DNA of 64,000 nucleotides from Eurosta solidaginis (Eukaryota > Arthropoda > Insecta > Diptera > Tephritidae), in NCBI RefSeq assembly GCF_040869045.1, contig NC_090319.1, positions 228,260,490 through 228,324,489 of the forward strand, in the 5' to 3' direction. Below the pieces are notes generated by a model. That model worked only from the letters and a program-made list of their open reading frames with translations. It searched no databases and was not told where the DNA came from. The translations under genes were made by a program, and so were the position numbers. Shown here in pieces: positions 11,455 through 20,249 of this stretch (position 1 is the stretch's first letter; every line of letters starts with the position of its first letter).

Positions 11455-12175
11455 TGTGATGTAAGTTGGAATGTTTTTTGATAAGTTTGTCGATAACATT
11501 TTTATCGAAATCGTTAACTGTGGCCAAATGTATTATTTTTAAATATTCGTTTTGGTAATTTTTGATGTCAAGTGGTAAATTGACAAGGCGATGAAGAAGC
11601 GAATGGAAGGCTGCAATTTTGTGTTATATGGGCCGAAAGAATCGCTTGTTATTAAACGGTCTGTTGTAGTTGGCTTGCGATAGATGGCAAAGTTGAGTTT
11701 ATTTTCAACCGTGGTTCATTTCAAATCCAAAAAGGGTATGGAGTGCTCTTCATCCTCTATTTCAACAGTAAATTTTATGCTATCATGTTTGGAATTAATT
11801 ATGCTCAAAATATGTTGGAGATTGTTCTTATTGATTACGCAAAAGACATCGTCGACATATCTAATCCAAACTCTATGTAGGGCTCCTTCGGCTTTCAAAT
11901 CTTTTTCGAATTTGGTCATGGAAGCCTCTTTAAGGGGGAAAGGGGATTCCCATGCTTACCGAAATCGTTAGAATAAAGCTGATTACGGAATACAACAGAA
12001 TTATGTGACAGGCTAATTTGTGCTGCGTTTATTAAAACTCTTATTTCATCCGGTTTAACCTATTTTCCAGATGTTTTTCGAGGTAATCTAAAGCAAGATT
12101 AAGTGGAATACTCGAAAAAAGTGCAGTAACGTCGAAAGATGCTAAACATCAAAAAACATTCCAACTTACATCACA
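11455..12175 (-). pseudogene. Penelope-like element reverse-transcriptase fragment
   Basis: Minus-strand reading gives SFDVTALFSSIPLNLALDYL, then after broken frames RVWIRYVDDVFCVIN, EHSIPFLDL, NFAIYRKPTTTDR and AAFHSLLHRLVNLPL, ending IDKLIKKHSNLHH. These are characteristic Penelope RT blocks in the right order: the YVDD catalytic box, the FLDL block, and the YRKPT block. Several frameshifts and stops are present. The left boundary coincides with TGTGATGTAAGTTGG at 11455, and a perfect inverted copy of those 28 bp lies at 12148-12175. The endonuclease part is absent. Confidence 0.75.
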
Positions 12176-12338
12176 AAAACAACTTGACAACACTGTTCAC
12201 CCAAAATAAAGAAACAAAATCCGACAATAAAAAACGTATAGCTTTCTCATACTTCCCGGTAATCACTAATAAATAGCCTTGGAAAAATATCTGAAAAAAA
12301 TTACATGAAAATTGTCTGTACCAACAACAATAAAATTA
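12176..12338. other. short unassigned spacer
   Basis: AT-rich sequence between the Penelope fragment and the DINE-1-like element. No motif seen. Confidence 0.3.
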
Positions 12339-13133
12339 ACAAGTAAAGGTGTCTTAAGTTCGGGTGTAACCGAACATTATATACTCAGCGTGAGTTTCAA
12401 TTGCACATTTCATTTCATATAATTTACATAACACGTGGCACCGCCCGTTTAAAAACAAAAATGTCTCCCCATTTCCTCTTCCAATAAAACTTGATAAGTG
12501 AAATATCATTGATTCAAAACTATTTTTTGCTAAGTTATAGCTTATTATTCTAGTCTACGACCCTTTTAAACTGGTTTTATATCTAAGTTGCCGTGTTCTT
12601 TAACCGTTCCCGTCCCTTTTTACTAGATATATTTTATTATTTTTATTATTATTATTATTTATAAGTCATTGGACAAAAATTCCTTATAGACTACATTATG
12701 AATCTAAGAAAGTATTACATACAGCTTAAATGTAATACTACTATAGGCAAAATTTGTGAAACCAATTTTATTATGATCCATTAATTTTTCTTTTAGTTAT
12801 GGTTCCCGAAACATAGAAAAATGCTTAGTCATAAAAGGGGCGGTGCCACACCTATTTTCAAAAATTTTAGTGTTTCCCAATTTAATGTTGTAATTCAATT
12901 TAAAAAGTAAAATTCTATTGATACAAAGCTCTTTTTCGCTAAGACATAACTTATTATTTTCATCTACGACCCTTTTAAAAATCTTTTATATAAAAGTGGG
13001 CGTGGTCTTTAACCGATCTCGTCCATTTTTTCTAGAAATGTTTCCTGCGATAGGGAAAATTTGTGTACCCAATTTTGTTACGATCCGTTAATTTTTCTTC
13101 GAGTTATGGCTCCCGAACATGAAAAATTGCTTA

Positions 13134-13923
13134 GGCTGGGTGCGAGTTAGCTTAAATTTTAGGTGCCTAAACTAATATCCCAATGGAAATTTCCAACGCT
13201 GCGACAATTTAGGTAAAAAGCTGTCAAAACTGTGCGAGTACATTTGACAATCTAAATTGTTTAATCTTGGAAATTAATACAAAAAATTGCACTTTGAAAC
13301 TTTTGTTGTATTTACAATCTGCAGATATGCATGCTTTAAGTGGGCATGGACTAAGAAGGGCTCATAGTAGGAGCTCCCAAGATAGCAACACATGAAACTG
13401 CATCTGATGCAACTTGTAGGGCCTTTTTCGCCGACCGTATTGGATCACATCTTGAGGGGATCTGCCTCTATCTAGGGTAAAATGAAGCGGCTAACATTAA
13501 GCATGTCACTATTTATAAGTTTTTGGCCAGTTGACCATTTCTGAAAAATTTGTGCAGACTTTGATCCACATTCCTTGCCATCATCGTGTGGCGATTTCAC
13601 TGCAAAAACTCAACTAATTGGCACCGTATTTACCAATCGATCGCCACACCTATCACATCACTAACCATCGCGGCCTTGGGTATATGTTAACTACTATATT
13701 TGCATGCAGATACGCATTTCACAGAAAATTTAAAAGTGAAAAACAAAATTGAAGAAAAATCAAAAATTTTGTTTACTTTTAAAACTAGACTTTTCAATTT
13801 AGGTTGAAAAGTGTGCTCAAAAAAATTCTAAATTTTTTCTTTTGCACTGCCTTGCCGACAGTTTCCAGTGATTTAGGTTTTTTGTGTATTTAGGTAGCAA
13901 CTTATGCAAACTCGCACACAGCC
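13134..13923. mobile_element. MITE, Harbinger-type (TTA target duplication)
   Basis: The 790-bp element has inverted ends: GGCTGGGTGCGAGTT at the left, and AACTCGCACACAGCC at the right. It is flanked by TTA at 13131-13133 and 13924-13926. Removing it restores the host DINE-1-like segment 'GCTTAGTCATAAAAGGGG', which is seen uninterrupted at about 12820-12840, so the insertion boundaries are secure. A 3-bp TTA/TAA duplication is typical of PIF/Harbinger. No coding capacity is visible. Related ends occur at 19008 and 26200-26310. Confidence 0.7.
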
Positions 13924-14423
13924 TTAGTCATAAAAGGGGCGGTGCTACGCCCATTTTTTGAAATTTGAAGTTTTTCATATTTATTGTTATAAATCCACTT
14001 GGGAAATGAAATACCATTGACATAAAGCTATTTTTTGCAAAGATATAGCTTATTTTATTCGTCCACGACCCTTTTAAAAATCTTTTTTATAAAAGTGGGC
14101 GTGGCCCTTAACTGATTTCGTTAATTTTTCTTCAAAGCATTCCCTATAGTAAAGGGAACCTCCCTGCCGAATTTTGTTACGATAAGCTTAACGATTTTTG
14201 ATTTATGATTGATAATATTTGTAAAATTGATTTTATCACAAGTGGGCGGTGCCACGCCCATTTAAATTTCTTTTTTTAATTTTTATCAAGAGTCTCAATA
14301 TCAGCCCACTCGTCAAATTTCAATATTCTAGGTGTATTATTTACTAAATAATCAGGGTTTTTGTGTGTTTCCAAAATGTTATACATATAAAAAGTGGGCG
14401 TGGTTATCATCCGATTTCGCTTA

Positions 14424-17400
14424 CACTGGTCGACGGCCAAAATTTACCAGAGACGCCGTTATGAAATTCGTATGTAAAACCACCCCCTGATTTCGAAAAT
14501 CGAGTTCATTTTTGATTCTATGTTACCGTTTTTGAGATATTTGCAATTTACCGTTATTCGAAAAAACCAAAAAGATGGCTCCCTTTATTTACGTATATCT
14601 CACGAACGGGTCAAGCGATTGCAAATAAGTTTACAGAATCGGAAAGACGATAAAATGCTATAAATGCATCATACATTGTTTTTTGCTCAACCATACAGTT
14701 TTCGAGATATTAGCTCATCATTTCAGATTTTTGTTTTTTTTTATGAAAAATATGAAAAAAATTACTTTTTGCGAGGGCAGCATTCCAAAACCACACATTT
14801 TTTTCCAAATATTTTTTATTTACGTAAAGCTCTGTTTAATTAGAAAAAAAATAAGCTATCATCGAAGAAAATCGATGCAAAACTACGTAAGTTATAAGCG
14901 ATCAAAAAAATACCCAGGTTGCGCAATTTCAACGTATACCTCAAAACGTATGTATGGTATAAAGAAGAGTGAAATATCTAGCTATGCTCTGTTTCTATTT
15001 AGTTAAAAGTTCAATTTATGAATGAAATTACCCATATTTTTAACTTTTTTTTTAAATTTATTTATGTTTGTACTATATTCTAACAATCTTTATCTTAATT
15101 TTATTTTACTATGTAGTCGAAATAATTATGTGTTCGACTTTGACGCTTATTCAGTTTAGGATCGGTTTCTCTTATGAGAAACCAGCAGTAATCACCCATC
15201 ATTGCGACGTCCTTGATATCGATTTTCAATTAATGTCATTTGCTGATGAAACCTTTCACCATGTTCGTCACTTTCGTCGCCAAGATTTGCCGGAAAAAAG
15301 CTCAAATGTGAGTGCAGAAAGTGAATTTTTAACGACATATTTACGCCTGGAAAGAAAATATTAGTTAGGTAAACAAGTTATAGAATTTTGGGAAATTAAT
15401 TTTAATAAGCCTTTAATATTTACCCATTTTCGCATAATTATTGATTAAGTCGTTCACTATCTGCTCGTAATTAGGGCTTTTGTGTCTACCGAGAAAAGAA
15501 GCAACGACGTTTTCAAAGGATTCCCACGCTGCTGCCTCAACTGATGAGAGTAGTCCTTTGAATTGATTATTGTTGATCAACTTTTTTATTTGTGGTCCGA
15601 CAAAAATACCTTCCTTTATCTTGGCTTGAGAAATATCTGGAAAAATTGTTTTCAAATAGTCGAATGCTTCGCCTTCTTTGTCCAAAGCCTTAACAAAGTT
15701 TTTAATGAGACCGAGCTTGATGTGTAAGGGTGGAAGTATGATTTTATCTTTCTTGACAAGAGGGGTGTATTTGATGTTATCCACACCAACGGTAAACTCG
15801 ACTCTTTCCGGCCAATCCTTTCTGACGTAGTGGTCCTTACGAGCTCGGCTATCCCACTTGCAGAGGAAGCAGCAGTGCTTGGTGTAGCCACTTTGTAGAC
15901 CGCATAGCATTGCAACGACTTTGAGATCAGAACATATTTTCCAATCATGCTCTTCATATTTGATAAATTTGAGTAGTTTTTGCATTTCCTCGTAGGTTTC
16001 CTTTGTATTTACTGCATGTGCTAGCGGGATAGAAGGCTTTTTGTTACCAATATGCAATAATACAGCCTTTAAACTCAGTTTATTGCTGTCTATGAACAAT
16101 CGCCACTCTTTTGAATCATATGTTTGATCAAACTCTTTGAATAAACCAGCAATGTCGTTGCAGTAGCATATACTGTCTTTCTTGGTATAGTGTTTGGAAA
16201 ATGGTTCGTGACGAGTTCTACAATATATCACCTTAACATCGGATGATACAAATTTAAATTGTTGCATACGAGAAGTGTGGATCTCGGCCTTTTCTTTGGA
16301 TAGTTCCAAATCTCTTATCCAATCATTAAGTTGTGCTTGTGATAGAACGTTTCTCTCCTTTCCCATGCGAAATTCAGTACAACTTGATTCCCCGCACTCA
16401 GATGTTACTGTTGACAATGGAACTGGATCCGCAACTGCCGTTGAATGTAGTACTGGTAATGTCACTGTAGGTACGCTGGCATAGGTTACTCTTCTTGATC
16501 TTCCAACGCCAAGTACTTTTGTTTGACAAATATAACACTCTATTGAATGGCAAGTAGGTTCTCTCCATATCATTGGTGTATCAAATTTTATTTGTTGTCC
16601 GGATTCCGACTGAATCAATTCTACTCGACACGATGTACACAAAGTGTTCGGTGTCCATGGTTTTTCAGCATTTTTAGGCTCAATGCCAAAATACTTGGAG
16701 TATAAAGTTTTGATATGATCTGAGAACACTCGTCGTCGCCTTATGATAGTATATTGACCACACATGAAACAGAACATATCTGGATCGTTATTACACTCAA
16801 ATTCTCGCGTCCTTTTACTCATTTTATTTTTTTTTACTAAATCACGGTTTTGAAATTTGACTTATGAACTGAACTATCTCCGGCGAGCCTTGCAGATGTT
16901 ATGAAGTTACAAGGCGCATTAACTCATATTTATACTCGGAACAAGAATAAAATTTAAAAAATCAAATCTTACCTAGACAGAAAGGTTCCTTTTTATACGA
17001 AGCCGGGAAAAGAAAATACTATCTGCTTTAGATGTAGGCTTTAAAAATTGTCTGTGTCTTATAATTTTGAAAATCTACCTGCATACTTACCCATAAGTGA
17101 CGGAAATACATGTTTATAACTACATGCCTACAGCAGCTTTCGAACCCAACCACTCTTCCTTTCGATGCAACCACTCTACCTACTATAAAACAAATCGAGT
17201 ATTAAAAGTACTATTTGATTTATTTAAAGAAAAAGTATTATCATTGTTATGGTGTTATTCGTTTATCCGGATAATATCCCATTTGCACTTTATACCTTTA
17301 ATATATGTATGTATACATACATTGAAGTTGCGCAACCTGGGTATTTTTATTTGATCGCTTATAACTTACGTAGTTTTGCATCGATTTTCTGCAATGATAG

Positions 17401-17832
17401 CTTATCTTTTTTCTAATTAAACAGAGCTTTACTTAAATAAAAAATATTTGGAAAAAAAGTTGTGGTTTTGGAATGCTGCCCTCGCAAAAAGTAATTTTTT
17501 TCATATTTTTTCATAAAAAAACAAAAATCTGAAATGATGAGCTAATATCTCGAAAACTATATGGTTGAGCAAAAAACAATGTATGATGCATTTATAGCAA
17601 TTTTTATCGTCTTTCCGATTCTGTAAACTCATTGCTTGACCCGTTCGTGAGATATACGTAAAGGGAGCCATCTTTTTGGTTTTTTCGAATAACGGTAAAT
17701 TGCAAATATCTCAAAAATGGTACCATAGAATCAAAAATGAACTCAATTTTCGAAATCAGGGGGTGATTTTACATGCGAATTTCATAACGGCGTTTCTGGT
17801 AAAGAAAAAAAGTTGAAATTCGTGGTCCAGTG
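14424..17832 (-). mobile_element. 3.4-kb DNA transposon, CACTGG termini, TTA target duplication
   Basis: The element has long terminal inverted repeats of several hundred bp. It starts CACTGGTCGACGG and ends as the complement of CACTGGACCACG, with shared inner blocks such as GCCGTTATGAAATTCG. Flanking TTA is present at 14421-14423 and 17833-17835, and the host DINE-1-like sequence is continuous across it. It carries one gene on the minus strand (15101-16822). CACTG-type termini with a 3-bp duplication recall the CMC/EnSpm group, but I cannot prove the superfamily from the protein. A second, damaged copy lies at 39860-43610. Confidence 0.7.
15101..16822 (-). CDS. putative transposase of the CACTGG element, two exons
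   Basis: Exon 1 (16822-15424) encodes about 466 residues. The N-terminus holds Cys pairs FCFMC, LCTSC and CYIC, suggesting a zinc-binding domain. The middle has KHCCFLCKWDSRARKDHYV, and the end has PPLHIKLGLIKNFVKALDKE and AAAWESFENVVASFLG. A GTAAAT donor at 15423 and a TTTCCAG acceptor ending at 15347 define a 77-bp intron. Exon 2 (15346-15101) supplies MSLKIHFLHSHLSFFP, DEHGERFHQQM and, after a small frameshift near 15205, AMMGDYCW. I recall this combination (CFLC-WDSRA, PPLHIKLG, GERFHQ, YCW) from a widespread uncharacterised, probably transposase, family in animals. The gene is almost intact; only the exon-2 frameshift disables it. Without splicing it would end at MGKY. Confidence 0.65.
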
Positions 17833-18050
17833 TTATCTTCAATACAAAATTTGGTGAAGATATCTCAATATTTACATCGTGTTAACGAACAGACGGACCG
17901 ACGGACGGACATGGCTCAATCATATTTTTTTTCGACACTGATGATTTTCATACATGGAAGTCTATATCTATCTCGATTCATTTATACCTGTACAACCAAC
18001 CGTTATCCAATCAAAGTTAATATAATCTGTATACAAAGCACGCTGAGCAT

Positions 18051-18285
18051 AAAAATATACTTGGTTCCACTAAAGATGTTGTGCCATCTATGAACGAAGC
18101 GGGATTTACCAAATCAGTTGTGCGAGCTGCGATGCAAAATACATAGGACAAACCAAAAGACAAATCGCAGTTCGTTTTAAAGATCATGAAAAACATACAA
18201 ACAACAAACATACACATCTTTCTGCAGTAGCAGCGCATTTTAATTCGAAGTCAGATGACAACCCAACCAAAGATTTTCGAAAATA
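18051..18285 (+). pseudogene. Penelope-like endonuclease (GIY-YIG) fragment
   Basis: The reading begins LGSTKDVVPSMNEAG, shifts frame, and continues GIYQISCASCDAKYIGQTKR with AVRFKDHEKH and HLSAVAAHFN. This is the GIY-YIG endonuclease that follows the RT in Penelope elements: GIY, then YIG, then the conserved basic helix and the H...AAH block. It abuts the end of DINE-1-like copy A1 and lacks the RT. Its strand and sequence differ from the Penelope fragment at 11455, so it is a separate insertion. Confidence 0.75.
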
Positions 18286-18960
18286 AATTTGTTGCAGGCG
18301 CAAACTTCGGTGGAAAGCAGCGGAGCGTAACAAAATTCTAGTAGGTCACTTTCACCATACCCAAAACTTTAACACAATTTTTAACATAATTTAAGCACAG
18401 AAATACACTGATTGGAGTTTTAGAGAGTAAAAATGTGAATTCTGAACACATTAGCTGAATAAAAAGTGTACAAATAATTGTTAAATAACAAATACAGACA
18501 GTGGTAGTTTAACAAATTCTGCTGTGGTAAGTGGTGAATGTGACCTACTAGAATTTTGTGAAGCTTGCCTCACACGATTTTTCGTCTATGCAATGTCTCT
18601 ATATTATATTGTTTCTGACCCAACCATACATACGATCGGCACGTTAGAAGAGAGTGTGCGCCTAATAAAAGCGGTGTACAACTACAAAAAATTGGACGCA
18701 TACGAATCGTTGTACATCAGCAAAAATAAGAGCACAATGAACGCTGACAACGGCAATATAAATTCACCTCTCTTCTCTTTAGTGTGTTCATAATGTTTTA
18801 TGAACAAATCTTTTTGTTACATGTACACATATTTTGTTTGTTTATTTTCTGTAATTTTTGTTTTAGTAGCGCGTCGCTGATGATGAGCAGCAGGTCTGCT
18901 CGAAATGCATACGTTGTGCCAAATAAATATACTGTTGTGTGAGTATTTTGATTTCATCAA
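18286..18960 (+). pseudogene. Penelope endonuclease C-terminus and 3' region, interrupted by noncoding insert
   Basis: The frame around 18640-18790 reads LIKAVYNYKKLDAYESLYIS and MNADNGNINSPLFSL, matching the conserved C-terminus of Penelope endonucleases. It is separated from the GIY-YIG part by about 350 bp of noncoding sequence containing an exact 20-bp inverted repeat (18330-18349 and 18540-18559). Downstream, 18870-18930 has GATGATGAGCAGCAG and GTGCCAAATAAATA, which look like the repeat-like 3' end of a Penelope element. The insert could be an independent small element. Confidence 0.55.
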
Positions 18961-19007
18961 AATATTTTGTAGTCATAAAGGAAGCAATCTCTCAAAATAT
19001 AAATTAG

Positions 19008-19162
19008 GGCTGTGTGCGAGTTGACCTAAATTTCTACCTAAATAGAGAAAAAAACCTAAATCGCTGGAAACTGTCGGTAAGGCAGGGCAAAATAAAAATT
19101 TAGAATTTTTATGAGAATAATTTTCAACCTAAATTCAAATGTCAAATTTCAAAAACAAAAAT
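19008..19162. mobile_element. end fragment of the Harbinger-type MITE family
   Basis: The sequence starts GGCTGTGTGCGAGTTGACC, matching the terminus of the MITE at 13134-13923. It is preceded by TTAG and has inner blocks CCTAAATCGCTGGAAACTG and TTCAACCTAAATT, also shared. The other end is not visible; the fragment is followed by a SINE. Confidence 0.6.
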
Positions 19163-19340
19163 ATTGATTTAATAATTTGGGAAAAGAATTAAACAACGTG
19201 ACATCAGGACGGACAAGGCGACAGCTGTTTCGATTATACCTTGTAAATCTCTTCAAAGCCTCTTCTCCAGGGAGTGGGAGTCGAACCCGCACTCCTACGA
19301 TAGTTGAAATGGTTACAAACGCATTCAGCTACGTCATGCC
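19163..19340 (-). mobile_element. tRNA-derived SINE
   Basis: On the minus strand, starting GGCATGACGTAGCTGAATGC at 19340, there is an A-box-like TAGCTGAATGCG and a B-box-like GGTTCGACTCC about 35 bp later. These are the internal polymerase III promoter parts of a tRNA-like head. The tRNA-unrelated body contains GCCTTGTCCGTCCTGATG and CACGTTGTTTAA. The tail sequence reappears at the centre of the adjacent palindrome (19650-19680). Confidence 0.6.
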
Positions 19341-19431
19341 TTAGTTGTAAAGTTTTTCCCAATTGCCTTCTTTTGCATATTTTAATCTTTTACACATTGC
19401 ATACTTCGTATGCAATTATGTATTAAAGCTA

Positions 19432-19895
19432 TGCTTGTTGGTACGGCGGTTTTCAAAGAAACTTTGGTATTGTTGCTGTTTTTTGTTCTATTTATAGAAA
19501 TACAAGGAATTAACCAATTTTGTCTGTTTGTATGATTTAATCGGGGATTGCCCGCATTGGTTTTTTTTTTTTTGTAAATGTGTGAAAACATTTATTTGAA
19601 GCAATTTTTAATTTTATAATTTATTTAATAATTTGGGAAAAATTTAAACAACGCACCGCCTTGTCCGTCCTGATTTCACGTTGTTTAAATTTTTCCCAAA
19701 TTTTTAAATAAATTATAAAATTAAAAATTGCTTCAAATAAATGTTTTCACACATTTAAAAAAAAAAGCAATATGGGCAATCCCCGATTAAATCATACAAA
19801 CAGACAAAATTGGTTAATTCGCTGTAGTTCTATAATAGAACAAAAAAACAGCAACAATACCAAAGTTTCTTTGAAAACTGCCGTACCAACAAGCA
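19432..19895. repeat. large near-perfect palindrome (about 220-bp arms)
   Basis: Arm 1 (19432-19653) and arm 2 (19679-19895) are inverted copies. They share GGTACGGC, TTTCAAAGAAACTTTGG, TTGTTGCTGTTTTTT, GTATGATTTAATCGGGGAT, AAACATTTATTTGAAGC and AAATTTAAACAACG. The 25-bp spacer (GCCTTGTCCGTCC core) matches the SINE body nearby. Differences include the poly-T length and a few substitutions. It would form a long hairpin in single-stranded DNA or RNA. Small ORFs inside are not supported. Confidence 0.85.
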
Positions 19896-20249
19896 ATGTA
19901 ATTTGTAGGGCACTCAGGGAATTTTCCGATCTGCGAAGGTAATTGCTTTTAAAATCCTGGACACTTTTTTCCTTTCATGGCACTTAAAAATTTTATTTTC
20001 ACATTTTCAATGGTTAGTTTAAACCACTTGTATAATAATTATTATTTGCAATACTCCTATCAATCTCTAACAAGATATAAAATGCATGCCTTCCACAGGT
20101 CGTTTTTTTTTTGTGGTAGCAAATCTTGTATTGCAAAACAAGAAATAAATCGATTTTACTTCGTTGGCGAGACTTTATATCAAGACTTGCTATTAAACAA
20201 ATTAAAAGAATGGGTACCAATGTAACTATTATACATTTATATATATATT
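19896..20249. other. unassigned AT-rich stretch
   Basis: Nothing recognised. The small ORFs on both strands are overlapping, AT-rich and without family features. Confidence 0.3.

Larger units (their letters stand above)
12339..18050 (-). mobile_element. DINE-1/Helentron-like nonautonomous element, copy A1, with two nested insertions
   Basis: This copy lies in reverse orientation. Its hairpin end (AACAAGTAA..., then GTTCGGGTGTAACCGAAC) is at 12339-12380 and its other end is at about 18050. Inverted sub-terminal repeats sit at 12381-12394 (ATACTCAGCGTGAG) and 18038-18050 (its complement with two changes). A (GTCY)n run near the right end reads as GGACCGACGGACGGAC near 17892-17911. The interior has degenerate repeats of about 500-1000 bp spacing with 'AAAAGTGGGCGTGG', 'CTACGACCCTTTTAAA' and 'GGCGGTGCCACGCCC'. 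No protein is encoded by the element itself. Sub-TIRs, terminal hairpin, GTCY microsatellite and no obvious TSD are features known for DINE-1/HINE elements; the assignment is inference. Confidence 0.6.

Noticed and set aside
17097..17354. 85-residue ORF, also present at 39949-40269 on the other strand
   Set aside because: Both lie in the sub-terminal repeat of the CACTGG transposon, have no motif, and differ by frame breaks.
20014..20225. Two overlapping ORFs on opposite strands
   Set aside because: Both AT-driven, no motif, and no neighbouring element they belong to.
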